A model generated the notes under the pieces. That model saw only the letters and a list, made by a program, of their open reading frames with translations, was not told the origin of the DNA and searched no databases. A stretch of 64,000 nt of DNA, from NCBI GenBank assembly GCA_963707665.1, contig CAVPQU010000018.1, forward strand, positions 558,001 to 622,000, in the 5' to 3' direction. The translations under genes were made by a program, and so were the position numbers. This DNA is from DATJCV01 sp963707665 (GTDB lineage: Bacteria; Pseudomonadota; Gammaproteobacteria; Burkholderiales; Burkholderiaceae_D). Below are positions 1 to 9,300 of this stretch, piece after piece. Within the stretch, counting starts at the first letter, position 1; each line of letters begins with the position of its first letter.

Positions 1-717
1 CGACGGCGTGACCTTTCCGGCCGCCGAAGTGCAGCTGGAATTCATGGACCCGGCGGCCGAGGAAGAGGGCGGCGGCGGCGCGATGTTCCCGACCGGCAAT
101 CTGGTCGACGACCTCGAAGTGCCGGGCGTCGGCACGCTGAAGGCGACCATGATCAATGCCGGCATCCCGACCATTTTCGTCAACGCGGAAGAGATCGGCT
201 ACACCGGCACCGAGTTGCAGGACGCCATCAACGGCGATCCCAAGGCGCTGGCGATGTTCGAGACGATCCGCGCCCACGGCGCGCTGCGCATGGGCCTGAT
301 CAAGCACATCGACGAAGCGGCCAAGCGGCAGCACACGCCGAAGGTCGCCTTCGTCGCCAAGCCGGCCGATTACGTCGCCTCCAGCGGCAAGCATGTGGCT
401 GCCGGCGACGTCGACTTGCTGGTGCGCGCGCTGTCGATGGGCAAGCTGCATCACGCGATGATGGGCACGGCGGCGGTCGCGATCGGCACTGCGGCGGCGA
501 TCCCCGGCACGCTGGTGAATCTTGCGGCCGGCGGCGGCGCGCGCAATGCGGTGCGCTTCGGCCATCCGTCGGGCACGTTGCGGGTAGGCGCGAAGCCACC
601 CAGAGCGAGGGCAGCGGCGAGTGGAGTGTCACCAAGGCCATCATGAGCCGCAGCGCCCGGGTGTTGATGGAAGGCTGGGTACGCGTACCTGGCGATGTGT
701 TGCAGGAAGCGCGCTGA
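1..717 (+). CDS. prpF: 2-methylaconitate isomerase PrpF, 3' part, frameshifted near its end
   Basis: C-terminal part of PrpF, the AcnD accessory protein that isomerises 2-methylaconitate in the methylcitrate cycle for propionate. The window opens inside the gene, and the frame already runs from base 2. Family-typical stretches are AMFPTGNLVDDLEVPG, TMINAGIPTIFVNAE, GKLHHAMMGTAAVAIGTAAA and RFGHPSGTLRVGA. After RVGA (about base 592) the frame breaks. Adding one base there restores a typical PrpF tail (EATQSEG, then TKAIMSRSARVLMEGWVRVPGD) that ends at a TGA at 715-717. Without the repair the protein ends early at 646 with an unrelated tail. prpD follows after 38 bp, so this is the usual acnD-prpF-prpD order. 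Identity is secure; whether the one-base loss is real is open. Confidence 0.93.
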   Translation, partial: RRRDLSGRRSAAGIHGPGGRGRGRRRRDVPDRQSGRRPRSAGRRHAEGDHDQCRHPDHFRQRGRDRLHRHRVAGRHQRRSQGAGDVRDDPRPRRAAHGPDQAHRRSGQAAAHAEGRLRRQAGRLRRLQRQACGCRRRRLAGARAVDGQAASRDDGHGGGRDRHCGGDPRHAGESCGRRRRAQCGALRPSVGHVAGRREATQSEGSGEWSVTKAIMSRSARVLMEGWVRVPGDVLQEAR

Positions 718-755
718 GGTGAGGAAGTAAACCATAATTTCTGGAGACCAATGAG

Positions 756-2210
756 ATGAAATCCGACATGAAATCCACCCAGCGTCCCGCCTGGGACAAG
801 GTCATTGTCGATATCGTCGATTACGTCATCCAGTACAAGATCACGTCGAAGCTCGCCTACGACACTGCGCGCAACTGCCTGATCGACACCCTCGGCTGCG
901 GCCTGGAAGCGCTGGAGTATCCGGCCTGCAAGAAACTGATGGGACCGATCGTGCCGGGCACGGTGGTGCCGAACGGCGCCAAGGTGCCGGGCACGCAGTT
1001 CCAGCTCGATCCGGTGCAGGCCGCGTTCAACATCGGCGCCATGATCCGCTGGCTCGATTTCAACGACACCTGGCTGGCCGCCGAATGGGGTCATCCCTCC
1101 GACAACCTCGGCGGCATTCTGGCCATCGCCGACTGGTTGAGCCGCAACGCGGTCGCCGCCGGCAAGCAGCCGCTGACGATGAGGGACGTGCTGACCGGGA
1201 TGATCAAGGCGCATGAAATCCAGGGCTGCATCGCGCTGGAAAACTCGTTCAACAAGGTCGGCCTGGATCACGTGGTGCTGGTGAAAGTGGCCTCCACCGC
1301 GGTGGTGGCCGAGATGCTCGGCTTGAGCCGCGAGGAAATCCTGAACGCGGTGTCGCTGGCCTGGGTCGACGGCCAGTCGCTGCGCACCTATCGCCATGCG
1401 CCGAATACCGGTTCGCGCAAATCCTGGGCGGCAGGCGACGCCACCTCGCGCGCGGTGCGCCTGGCGCTGATCGCCAAGACCGGCGAGATGGGTTATCCGT
1501 CGGTGCTGACGGCCAAGACCTGGGGCTTCTACGACGTGCTGTTCAAGGGCCAGCCGTTCCAGTTCCAGCGCAAGTACGAGTCGTACGTGATGGAAAACGT
1601 GCTGTTCAAGATTTCCTTCCCGGCCGAGTTCCACGCGCAGACCGCGGTGGAAGCGGCGATGACGCTGCATGCGCAATTGAAAAAGGCTGGCAAGACGGTC
1701 GAGGACATTCAGCAGATCACGATCCGCACCCACGAAGCCTGCATCCGCATCATCGACAAGAAAGGCCCGCTGAACAATCCGGCCGACCGTGACCACTGCA
1801 TCCAGTACATGGTGGCGGTGCCGCTGATCTTCGGCCGCCTGACCGCGGCCGATTACGAAGACAGCGTCGCCGCCGACCAGCGCATCGACGTGCTGCGCGA
1901 GAAGATCGTCTGCGTCGAGGATCCGGCCTTCACCAAGGATTACCATGACCCGAAGAAGCGCTCGATCGCCAATGCACTGACGGTCGAGTTCAAGGACGGC
2001 AAGAAGCTGAAGGAAGTGGTGGTCGAATATCCGATCGGCCATGCGCGCCGCCGCAAGGAAGGCATTCCCTTGCTGGAACAGAAGTTCAAGATCAACCTGG
2101 CACGCCAGTTCCCGGCCAGGCAGCAGCAGGCGATCCTGGATGTATCGCTGAACCAGAAAAAACTGGAAGCGATGCCGGTGCACGAGTATGTTGATCTGTA
2201 TGTGATCTAA
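756..2210 (+). CDS. prpD: 2-methylcitrate dehydratase PrpD
   Basis: Intact 484-residue PrpD of the MmgE/PrpD family, which dehydrates 2-methylcitrate in propionate catabolism. Recognisable stretches are YDTARNCLIDTLGCGLEAL, RWLDFNDTWLAAEWGHPSDNLG, NSFNKVGLDHVVLVKVAS and SRKSWAAGDATSRAVRLA. The length is usual for the family. The ATG at 756 follows a GGAG at 743-746; the ATG at 751 is closed at once by TGA. It sits between prpF and prpE on the same strand, so it is probably part of one propionate operon. The operon carries both the AcnD/PrpF route and PrpD, a common combination in Burkholderiales. Confidence 0.96.
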   Translation: MKSDMKSTQRPAWDKVIVDIVDYVIQYKITSKLAYDTARNCLIDTLGCGLEALEYPACKKLMGPIVPGTVVPNGAKVPGTQFQLDPVQAAFNIGAMIRWLDFNDTWLAAEWGHPSDNLGGILAIADWLSRNAVAAGKQPLTMRDVLTGMIKAHEIQGCIALENSFNKVGLDHVVLVKVASTAVVAEMLGLSREEILNAVSLAWVDGQSLRTYRHAPNTGSRKSWAAGDATSRAVRLALIAKTGEMGYPSVLTAKTWGFYDVLFKGQPFQFQRKYESYVMENVLFKISFPAEFHAQTAVEAAMTLHAQLKKAGKTVEDIQQITIRTHEACIRIIDKKGPLNNPADRDHCIQYMVAVPLIFGRLTAADYEDSVAADQRIDVLREKIVCVEDPAFTKDYHDPKKRSIANALTVEFKDGKKLKEVVVEYPIGHARRRKEGIPLLEQKFKINLARQFPARQQQAILDVSLNQKKLEAMPVHEYVDLYVI

Positions 2211-2312
2211 GGATGGTGCGGCGACGGTCCTGGACAGGGCCGCCGCCATTACCGGAAACGGGGACGGTGCGACTGCAAAAGCCGCGCGGGACAATTCAAA
2301 TTCGGAGGAAAT

Positions 2313-4227
2313 ATGGATTACGCGGAGTTCTACCAGCAGTCAATTGACGACCCGGACACCTTTTGGGCGAACGAGGCCAAACGCATCCATTGGCAGGAAC
2401 CATTTTCGCAGGTGCTCGATTATTCGCGCCCGCCATTTGCGCGCTGGTTCGTCGGCGGCAAGACCAATCTCTGCTACAACGCGGTCGATCGCTGGGCCGC
2501 CAGCCAGCCGGAGGCATCGGCGCTGGTGGTGATCTCGACCGAGACCCATACCGAAAAAGTCTTCACCTTTGCCGAACTGCTGGCCGAGGTCAACCGCACC
2601 GCCGCCATGCTGCAGTCGCTTGGCGTCGGTAAAGGCGACCGGGTGCTGCTCTACATGCCGATGATCGCCGAGGCGATCTGTACCATGCTGGCCTGCGCCC
2701 GCATCGGCGCCATCCACTCGGTGGTGTTTGGCGGTTTTGCCGCCAACAGCCTGGCGACGCGGATCGATGACGCCAAGCCGAAGCTGATCGTCTCGGCCGA
2801 CGCCGGCTCGCGCGGCGGCCGGGTGGTGCCGTACAAGGTGCTGCTGGATGAGGCCATCGGCCGTGCGCAGCACAAGCCGGGCGCGGTGCTGATGGTGAAT
2901 CGCGGCCTGGCCCCAATGGCCTGGGTGGCCGGGCGCGATGTCGATTTCGCCGAGCTGCGCGCCGCCCACATCGATGCGCAGGTGCCGGTAGTCTGGCTGG
3001 AATCGAACGAGCCTTCCTATATCCTGTACACCTCGGGCACCACCGGCAGGCCGAAAGGCGTGCAGCGCGACGTCGGCGGCTACGCGGTGGCGCTGGCGTC
3101 GTCGATGGACACCATCTTCTGCGGCAAGCCGGGCGAGGTGTATTTCTCCACTTCCGATATCGGCTGGGTGGTCGGCCACTCGTACAACGTGTATGGCCCG
3201 CTGCTTGGCCGGCATGGGTTCGGTGATTTACGAAGGGCTGCCGGTGCTGGCGACCACGCCGCCGGACGCCGGTATCTGGTGGCGCATCGTCGAGAAATAC
3301 CGCGTCACGCGCATGTTCTCGGCGCCGACCGCGGCGCGTGTCTTGAAGAAGCAGCCGCAGGAATTCATGACCAAGTACGATATTTCGTCGCTGAAAACCC
3401 TGTACCTGGCCGGCGAGCCGCTGGACGAATCGACTTCGGAATGGATCGCCGGCGCGCTCGGCGTGCCGATCGTCGACAACTACTGGCAAACCGAGACCGG
3501 CTGGCCGATCTTGACGGTGGCCAAGGGCGTGGAAGATACGCCGACCCGGCTGGGCAGTCCGGGCCTGCCGATGTATGGCTTCAAGGTCAAGCTGCTGAAC
3601 GAAGCCACCGGCGCCACCTGCGGCACCAATGAAAAAGGCGTGCTGGTGATGGAGGGGCCGTTGCCGCCGGGCTGCATGCAAACCGTATACGGCGACGATG
3701 CGCGCTTCGTCAATACCTACTGGTCGACCTTCAGCCAGTTCGATCCGCCGCAGCAGGTGTACTCGACCTTCGACTGGGGCATCCGCGATGAGGATGGCTA
3801 TTACTTCATCCTCGGCCGCACCGACGACGTGATCAACGTCGCCGGCCATCGCCTCGGCACGCGCGAAATCGAGGAAAGCATTTCGAGCCACCCGAACGTA
3901 TCGGAAGTCGCGGTGGTCGGGGTGCAGGACCAGATCAAGGGGCAGGTGGCGGTGGCGTTCGCAATCCTGAAGAATGCGGAGGCAGCGGCAACAGCCGAAT
4001 CGCGCCAGGCGCTGGAAGCCGAAATCATGGCGGTGGTGGCGAAACAGATCGGTGCGCTGGGACGGCCGGCGCGCGTGCATTTCGTCAGCTTGCTGCCGAA
4101 GACCCGCTCCGGCAAGCTGCTGCGGCGTTCGATCCAGGCGCTGTGCGAGGGGCGCGATCCGGGCGACCTGACGGCGATCGAAGACCCGAACTCGTTGCAG
4201 CAGATCAAGGCGGCACTGGCGGGCTGA
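2313..4227 (+). CDS. prpE: Propionate-CoA ligase PrpE, single frameshift near 3206
   Basis: Acyl-adenylating enzyme activating propionate to propionyl-CoA, the entry step of the methylcitrate cycle. The first part (2313 to about 3206) starts MDYAEFYQQS after a strong GGAGGA at 2304-2309 and carries the AMP-binding P-loop YTSGTTGRPKG. The second part (about 3206-4227) carries YWQTETGWPI, the hinge region DDVINVAGHRLGTREIE and the catalytic-lysine segment KTRSGKLLRRS. One extra G in the codons around 3205-3207 (CTT-GGCC where the family expects Leu-Ala-Gly-Met-Gly) separates them. Removing one base gives a continuous protein of about 637 residues, normal for PrpE. If real, the shift removes the C-terminal lid and the enzyme would be dead. 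Confidence 0.93.
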
Positions 4228-4229
4228 GC

Positions 4230-4260
4230 GGAGCAGCCATTCAAGCAGCTCCTAGTCTTT
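4230..4260 (+). terminator. Possible terminator after prpE
   Basis: GGAGCAGC at 4230-4237 pairs with GCAGCTCC at 4245-4252 around a 7-base loop, with one A-A mismatch. A short T-containing tail (TAGTCTTT) follows. It lies three bases after the prpE stop. This is a modest Rho-independent terminator candidate seen only by eye. Confidence 0.4.
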
Positions 4261-4362
4261 AGCTGGCAATTCGATGCTGGAGTATATGGAAAAAATGACC
4301 GGTACATAGCCGAGATTCGGCATCGACTATAGGAGTATGTAGTCCATGGCGGGGCGCTCGCA

Positions 4363-5139
4363 TCAGCCGATCGGCAAATCGAGCGTCGCCACCACCGGCG
4401 CGTGATCGGACGGCTGCTCCCATTTGCGCGGCACGCGGTCGATCAGGCAGGCGCTGCAGCGCGCCGCCAGCGCCGGCGACAGCAGGATATGGTCGATCCG
4501 CAAACCCTTGTTCAGCTGGAAGCCAAGCTGCCGGTAATCCCACCAGCTGAACAGTTTTTCCGGTTGCTCGAACAGGCGGAACGCGTCCTGCAGTTCGAGC
4601 CCGACCAGGCGCTGGAAGGCCGCGCGCTCCGGCTCCGACACCAGCACCGAACCCTGCCACGCCACCGGATCGTGGACGTCGCGGTCTTCGGGCGCGATGT
4701 TGTAGTCGCCCACCAGCGCCAGTTGTGGATGCTTCCGCGATTCCTCGGCTATCCAGTCATGCAGGCCGTCCAGCCACGCCAGCTTGTAGCGGTACTTGTC
4801 GGAGTCGACCGTCTGCCCGTTCGGCACATAGGCGCACACCACGCGCACGCCGTCGATTGTCGCCGCCAGCAACCGCTGCTGCGGGTCCTCGAAATGCGGA
4901 TTGTTCTTGACCACGTCGGTGATCGGATGGCGTGCCAGGATCGCCACGCCGTTGTAGGTTTTCTGCCCGCTAAACACCACGTGATAGCCAGCCGCCTCGA
5001 TCTCGGCAACCGGGAATTTTTCATCGACGGTCTTGGTTTCCTGCAAGCCAAGTACATCGACCGGATTTTCCTGCAGCCATTGCAGCACGTGCGGCAGCCG
5101 TACTTTCAGTGAGTTGACATTCCAGGTGGCGATTTTCAT
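4363..5139 (-). CDS. xthA: Exodeoxyribonuclease III
   Basis: Intact 258-residue AP endonuclease/3'-exonuclease of the EEP fold, acting in base excision repair in the cytoplasm. Motifs in order: N-terminal MKIATWNVNSLKVRLPHV, catalytic LGLQETK (metal-binding Glu), YVPNGQ, the LVGDYNIAPEDRDVHDP segment with the Asp/Asn pair, and the C-terminal RIDHILLSP and QPSDHAPV, which contains the catalytic Asp-His. The length is normal. The gene converges with the prp operon and diverges from the EamA gene starting at 5423. Confidence 0.96.
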   Translation of the reverse strand: MKIATWNVNSLKVRLPHVLQWLQENPVDVLGLQETKTVDEKFPVAEIEAAGYHVVFSGQKTYNGVAILARHPITDVVKNNPHFEDPQQRLLAATIDGVRVVCAYVPNGQTVDSDKYRYKLAWLDGLHDWIAEESRKHPQLALVGDYNIAPEDRDVHDPVAWQGSVLVSEPERAAFQRLVGLELQDAFRLFEQPEKLFSWWDYRQLGFQLNKGLRIDHILLSPALAARCSACLIDRVPRKWEQPSDHAPVVATLDLPIG

Positions 5140-5422
5140 AAAGCGGACAATCCTATCTGTTACTGTAATGACGGTGTGGCTTGCGCCGCGATGTCAGGCA
5201 AGTACCGGGCAGGCTATCTATCCATCTGGCGAGCGCTGCCGGCCGATGGATTTTCAAGGTTTGCCGGTAACCAGGTGGTCGATGTTACCGCACCAACCTG
5301 TCGCCCGTAAGCGCCATCATCCAGCAATTCAAAAGCAAGAAACGGAGTGCCTGCGCTGCCGGCAGCTTTTATAGTGTCAGCATGCGGTGCCTGCCGTATT
5401 CAATCCACCATTTACTTTCATC
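5140..5422. other. Divergent intergenic region xthA / EamA gene
   Basis: 283 bp between divergent starts, so promoters for both genes should lie here. I see no convincing -35/-10 pair, operator-like palindrome or RNA element. Confidence 0.4.
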
Positions 5423-6295
5423 ATGAATCTCATCGAACTTATCCTGCTGGCGGCGATTTGGGGCGCGTCCTTTCTATTCATGCGCATCGCGGTGCCGGAA
5501 TTAGGTCCGGTCGCCTTGATTGCGGTGCGGGTTGGAATCGCAGCAATCGTTTTGGCGCCTGTGCTGCGAACGGTTGCGGCGCGCAATCAATTTCGAGCCA
5601 AGGCTTGGCCTTTGCTGGTGGTCGGCATCACCAATTCGGCGATCCCGTTTTGTTTGCTGGCCTATTCCACCCTTTACGTCGATGCCGGTTTCGATTCCAT
5701 CCTGAATGCAACGACACCGCTTTGGGCGGCACTGATCGGTGCCGCCGGATTTCAGGTATCCATGGCGCGGCAGCAAATAATCGGCCTGTTCATCGGCCTG
5801 ATTGGCGTCGTGATGCTGGTGTGGGACACGCTCGAAGCCGGTGCCGCGGGCGTGCCGATGGCGATCGTGGCGGCACTGGTCGCGGCCTCGTTTTATGGAT
5901 ATGCAGTCAATTATTCGAAACATCATTTGGCTGGAATCAGACCGTTTGTAGTGGCCTTCGGCAGCCAGTTTTTTGCATCGCTGATCCTGGTGCCACTGTC
6001 CTGGTTTTTTTGGCCAACACAGGCTGTCGCCGCATCGACATGGGCCTGTGTGGTCGCGCTCGGCGTCGTCTGCACCGGATTTGCGTACGTTCTCTACTTC
6101 CGCTTGATCGAGCGTGTCGGCGCCACCTATGCTGCCTCCGTCACGTTTCTGATTCCTGTTTTCGGCCTGGTCTGGGGCGCATTTTTCCTGGATGAAAAAA
6201 TCACGCCGATCATGCTGGTTGGCTGCATGGTCGTCCTGTTCGGTACCGCTCTTGCCAGCGGCAGGCTCAAACGATGGTCGCTGTTCACCGCGTGA
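5423..6295 (+). CDS. EamA-family (DMT) transporter
   Basis: Hydrophobic 290-residue protein with ten likely membrane helices in the two-repeat layout of drug/metabolite transporters. It opens MNLIELILLAAIWGASFLFM, the usual first helix with a WG pair. The second repeat begins around VAALVAASFYGYAVNY and ends with PVFGLVWGAFFLDEKITPIM, a typical EamA signature. I take ATG 5423 over an upstream in-frame ATG at 5387 because the upstream 12 residues are not membrane-like. The substrate cannot be read from sequence; it probably exports small metabolites or amino acids across the inner membrane. Confidence 0.85.
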   Translation: MNLIELILLAAIWGASFLFMRIAVPELGPVALIAVRVGIAAIVLAPVLRTVAARNQFRAKAWPLLVVGITNSAIPFCLLAYSTLYVDAGFDSILNATTPLWAALIGAAGFQVSMARQQIIGLFIGLIGVVMLVWDTLEAGAAGVPMAIVAALVAASFYGYAVNYSKHHLAGIRPFVVAFGSQFFASLILVPLSWFFWPTQAVAASTWACVVALGVVCTGFAYVLYFRLIERVGATYAASVTFLIPVFGLVWGAFFLDEKITPIMLVGCMVVLFGTALASGRLKRWSLFTA

Positions 6296-6311
6296 AGCCA
6301 AGGCCAGACAA

Positions 6312-9300
6312 TCATGCGGACGGCAGCTGCACGTCGACTGCATGCGGCCGGCGATCATCGGTCAGCATCAAGGCGTTGCCATCCTGCTGCACGCCGTCGA
6401 CGTCGATGCGGATGGCGGCGCCGCTGCCTTGGGTCACCGCGATCCGGTATGGCGTCTCTCGATAGCGGTAATCGAGCGTGAAACCGTTCCAGTGCGGCGG
6501 CAGGCAGGGCGTGAACGTCAGGCGGTTGACGTTCAGGTGCACGCCCAGCAGCGACTCCAGGATCAGCCGGTACATCCAGCCGGACGAACCGGTGTACCAG
6601 GTCCAGCCGCCGCGGCCGATGTGCGGCGCCACCGCATAAACGTCGGCCGCGACGACGTACGGTTCGGCCTTGTAGACGGCGACCGCTTCGGCCGAATTGC
6701 CGTGGTTGATCGGATTGATCATCTGCAGCAGTTCCCAGGTGCGCGCGCGGTCGCCGAGCTTGGCGAACGCCATTGCGGTCCAGATCGCGGCATGCGTGTA
6801 CTGGCCGCCGTTTTCGCGCACGCCGGGCACGTAGCCACGGATGTAGCCGGGGCTGGGGGAGGATTTGTCGAATGGCGGATCGAGCAGTTGCACCAATCCG
6901 TACTCGCGCCGCACCAGGCGCCGCTCGACCGCATTCATCGCCATCTGCGAGCGCTCCGGATCACCGGCGCCGGACAGCACCGACCAGCTTTGCGAAATCG
7001 AATCGATCTGGCATTCGGCATTGCCGGCCGAGCCGAGCGGGCTGCCGTCGTCGAAATAGGCGCGCCGGTACCACTCGCCATCCCAGGCGTGGCTGCGCAC
7101 GTTTTGCTGCAGCTTCGCCGCTTCGACGATGCAGCGTTCGGCAAATCCGGTATCGCCGCACAGGCGCGCCAGCTTGCTGAACTGCTGCAGCACGTCATAC
7201 AGGAAAAAGGCCAGCCACACGCTTTCGCCCTTGCCATGCTCGCCGACCTTGTCCATGCCATCGTTCCAGTCGCAGGAGCCGATCAGGGGCAGGCCGTGGA
7301 TGCCGAAGCGCAGCCCGTGCTCGATCGCGCGCGTGCAGTGCAGGTACAGGCTGGCGCGCTTGCGCGAATGGCCGGGCAGGTCGTAATAAGAGTCTTCATC
7401 GGGGTTCACCGGCCGCCCTTCCAGGAAGTGCGCCTGCTCGTCCAGCACGCTGCGGTCGCCGCAGGTCAATACGTAGCGGCAGGCAGCCAGCGGCAGCCAC
7501 AGGTAATCGTCGGAACATTTGGTGCGTACGCCGCGGTCCGATGGCGGGTGCCACCAGTGCTGCACATCACCCTCGACGAATTGATGGGCGGCACACAGCA
7601 GCAACTGCGCGCGCAGCAGCTCCGGCCGCGTATGCACTACCGCCATGGCATCCTGCAATTGATCGCGGAAACCAAAGGCGCCGCCGGACTGGTAGTAGCC
7701 GCTGCGCGCCCACAGCCGGCAGGCGATGGTCTGGTACATCAGCCAGCCGTTGGTCAGGACGTTCAACGCCGGGTCCGGGGTGTGGATCTGCACGGCGCCC
7801 AGCGTGTCGCGCCAGTGCTGATGCACCGCTTCCAGTGTCTCGTGCGCGGCGGCCGAGCCGCGGAAGCGGCGGATCAGGCCGCTGGCGTCGGCGCTGCGGC
7901 GGCCGGCGACGCCCAGCTTGAACACGATTTCCCGCTCCTGGCCATCGGCCAGATCGAACGGCACCTGGATTGCCGCGCAGGGATCGAGGCCGGCGCCAAC
8001 CTTGCCCGACAGGCGCACCCGCTCCATCGCCGCCGGTTGCTGCAGCGAGCCGTTGCGGCCGATGAATTCGGTGCGGTCGCAGCTAAACGAGCGCGTCATG
8101 TCATCGACATCGAAAAATGCGATGCGGCCGACGAACTCGGTGTTGTATTCGTTGTGGGCGAACAGCGCGCCGGTATTCGGATCGACTTCGGTGACGACGA
8201 ACATGCCGGACTTGGCGCGCAAGTCGCCGAGCACCCATTCGACATAACCGGTGGCCGATAGCTGGCGCGCGTGGCCGGAGTCGTTGCGTACCTTCAGCAC
8301 CGAAAACTTGACTGCCGCGTCCAGCGCGACATACACGCACAGTTCGGAGTGGATGCCGCCTTCCTCGTGTTCGAACACGCTGTAGCCGAAGCCATGCCGC
8401 GTGATATGCGGTGTGTTGCTGCGGCTGGGGCCGGCGGTCGGCGACCAGAAATGCCCGCTTGCTTCATCGCGCAGGTAAAACGCCTCGCCGCTGCTGTCCG
8501 ACACCGGGTCGTTGTGCCACGGCGTCAGGCGGAATTCGTGCGCGTTTTCGCTCCAGGTATAGGCGCTGCCGTGTTCCGAGATGACGCTGCCGAAATTCGG
8601 GTTGGCCAGCACATTCACCCACGGGGCTGGCGTGCTGTGGCCGGCGCCGGTGGTGATGATGTATTCGCGGCCGTCGTCGGAAAAGCCACCGAGGCCATTG
8701 GCCAGCAGCAGGTCGCCGGCGGCTTGCGGGGCAGCCGCAGCCGGGGCAGCGCCGGCAGCGTGTAGGCCGCGTGTCGCCGGCTGTGGCGCCAAACGCGGTA
8801 TGCGCGTCTCGGCCAGCGTGTGGCGGCTGACCTGTTCGGCCAAGGTACCGCTGTCGTCACTGATGATGGCGCGGGCCACGGTCTGCAGCAGCACCCGGTC
8901 TTCGGTTGAAATCTGGTCGCCGGGGCGTACAAAAATGCCGCCCGGACGATCCACCACGTGGGCTTCGATGCCGGCCGCGATCAGCCCCATGATCTGTTCC
9001 TGCAGCACTTGCCGATAGCCGGCGTGATCTTCGTTCCAGATCACCAGATCGACCGCCAGTCCTTTCAGGCGCCAGTAGGCATGCGCCTGCACCAGCTGGC
9101 GCACGATTTCGATGTTGGCGGGATCACGGATCTGGCACAGCACGATCGGGAAGTCGCCGGAAATCGCGTAGCTCCACAGGCCCGATTGGCCGCGCCGGTT
9201 GCGCAGCAGGACACTGGCGTCGGCCCGCAGCGACGCATTCGGGTAAACCACGCCGCTGGCCAGCCGGTTATACAGCTGGGCATCGGCCTCGGTCGCGTTC

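Noticed and set aside
300..2294. 664-codon minus-strand open frame over prpF/prpD
   Set aside because: Antisense shadow in GC-rich coding DNA; His/Arg/Gln-rich composition with no recognisable domain, while the plus strand encodes a clear PrpD.
2590..4080. Minus-strand open frame opposite prpE
   Set aside because: Shadow frame with Arg/Ala/Pro-rich low-information sequence; the plus strand carries acyl-CoA synthetase motifs.
4272..4295. Seven-codon leader peptide after GGAGTATATGG
   Set aside because: It lies between convergent genes with nothing downstream on that strand to regulate.
6192..8261. 689-codon plus-strand open frame opposite ndvB
   Set aside because: Shadow of the GH94 part of ndvB; no family features or ribosome site.
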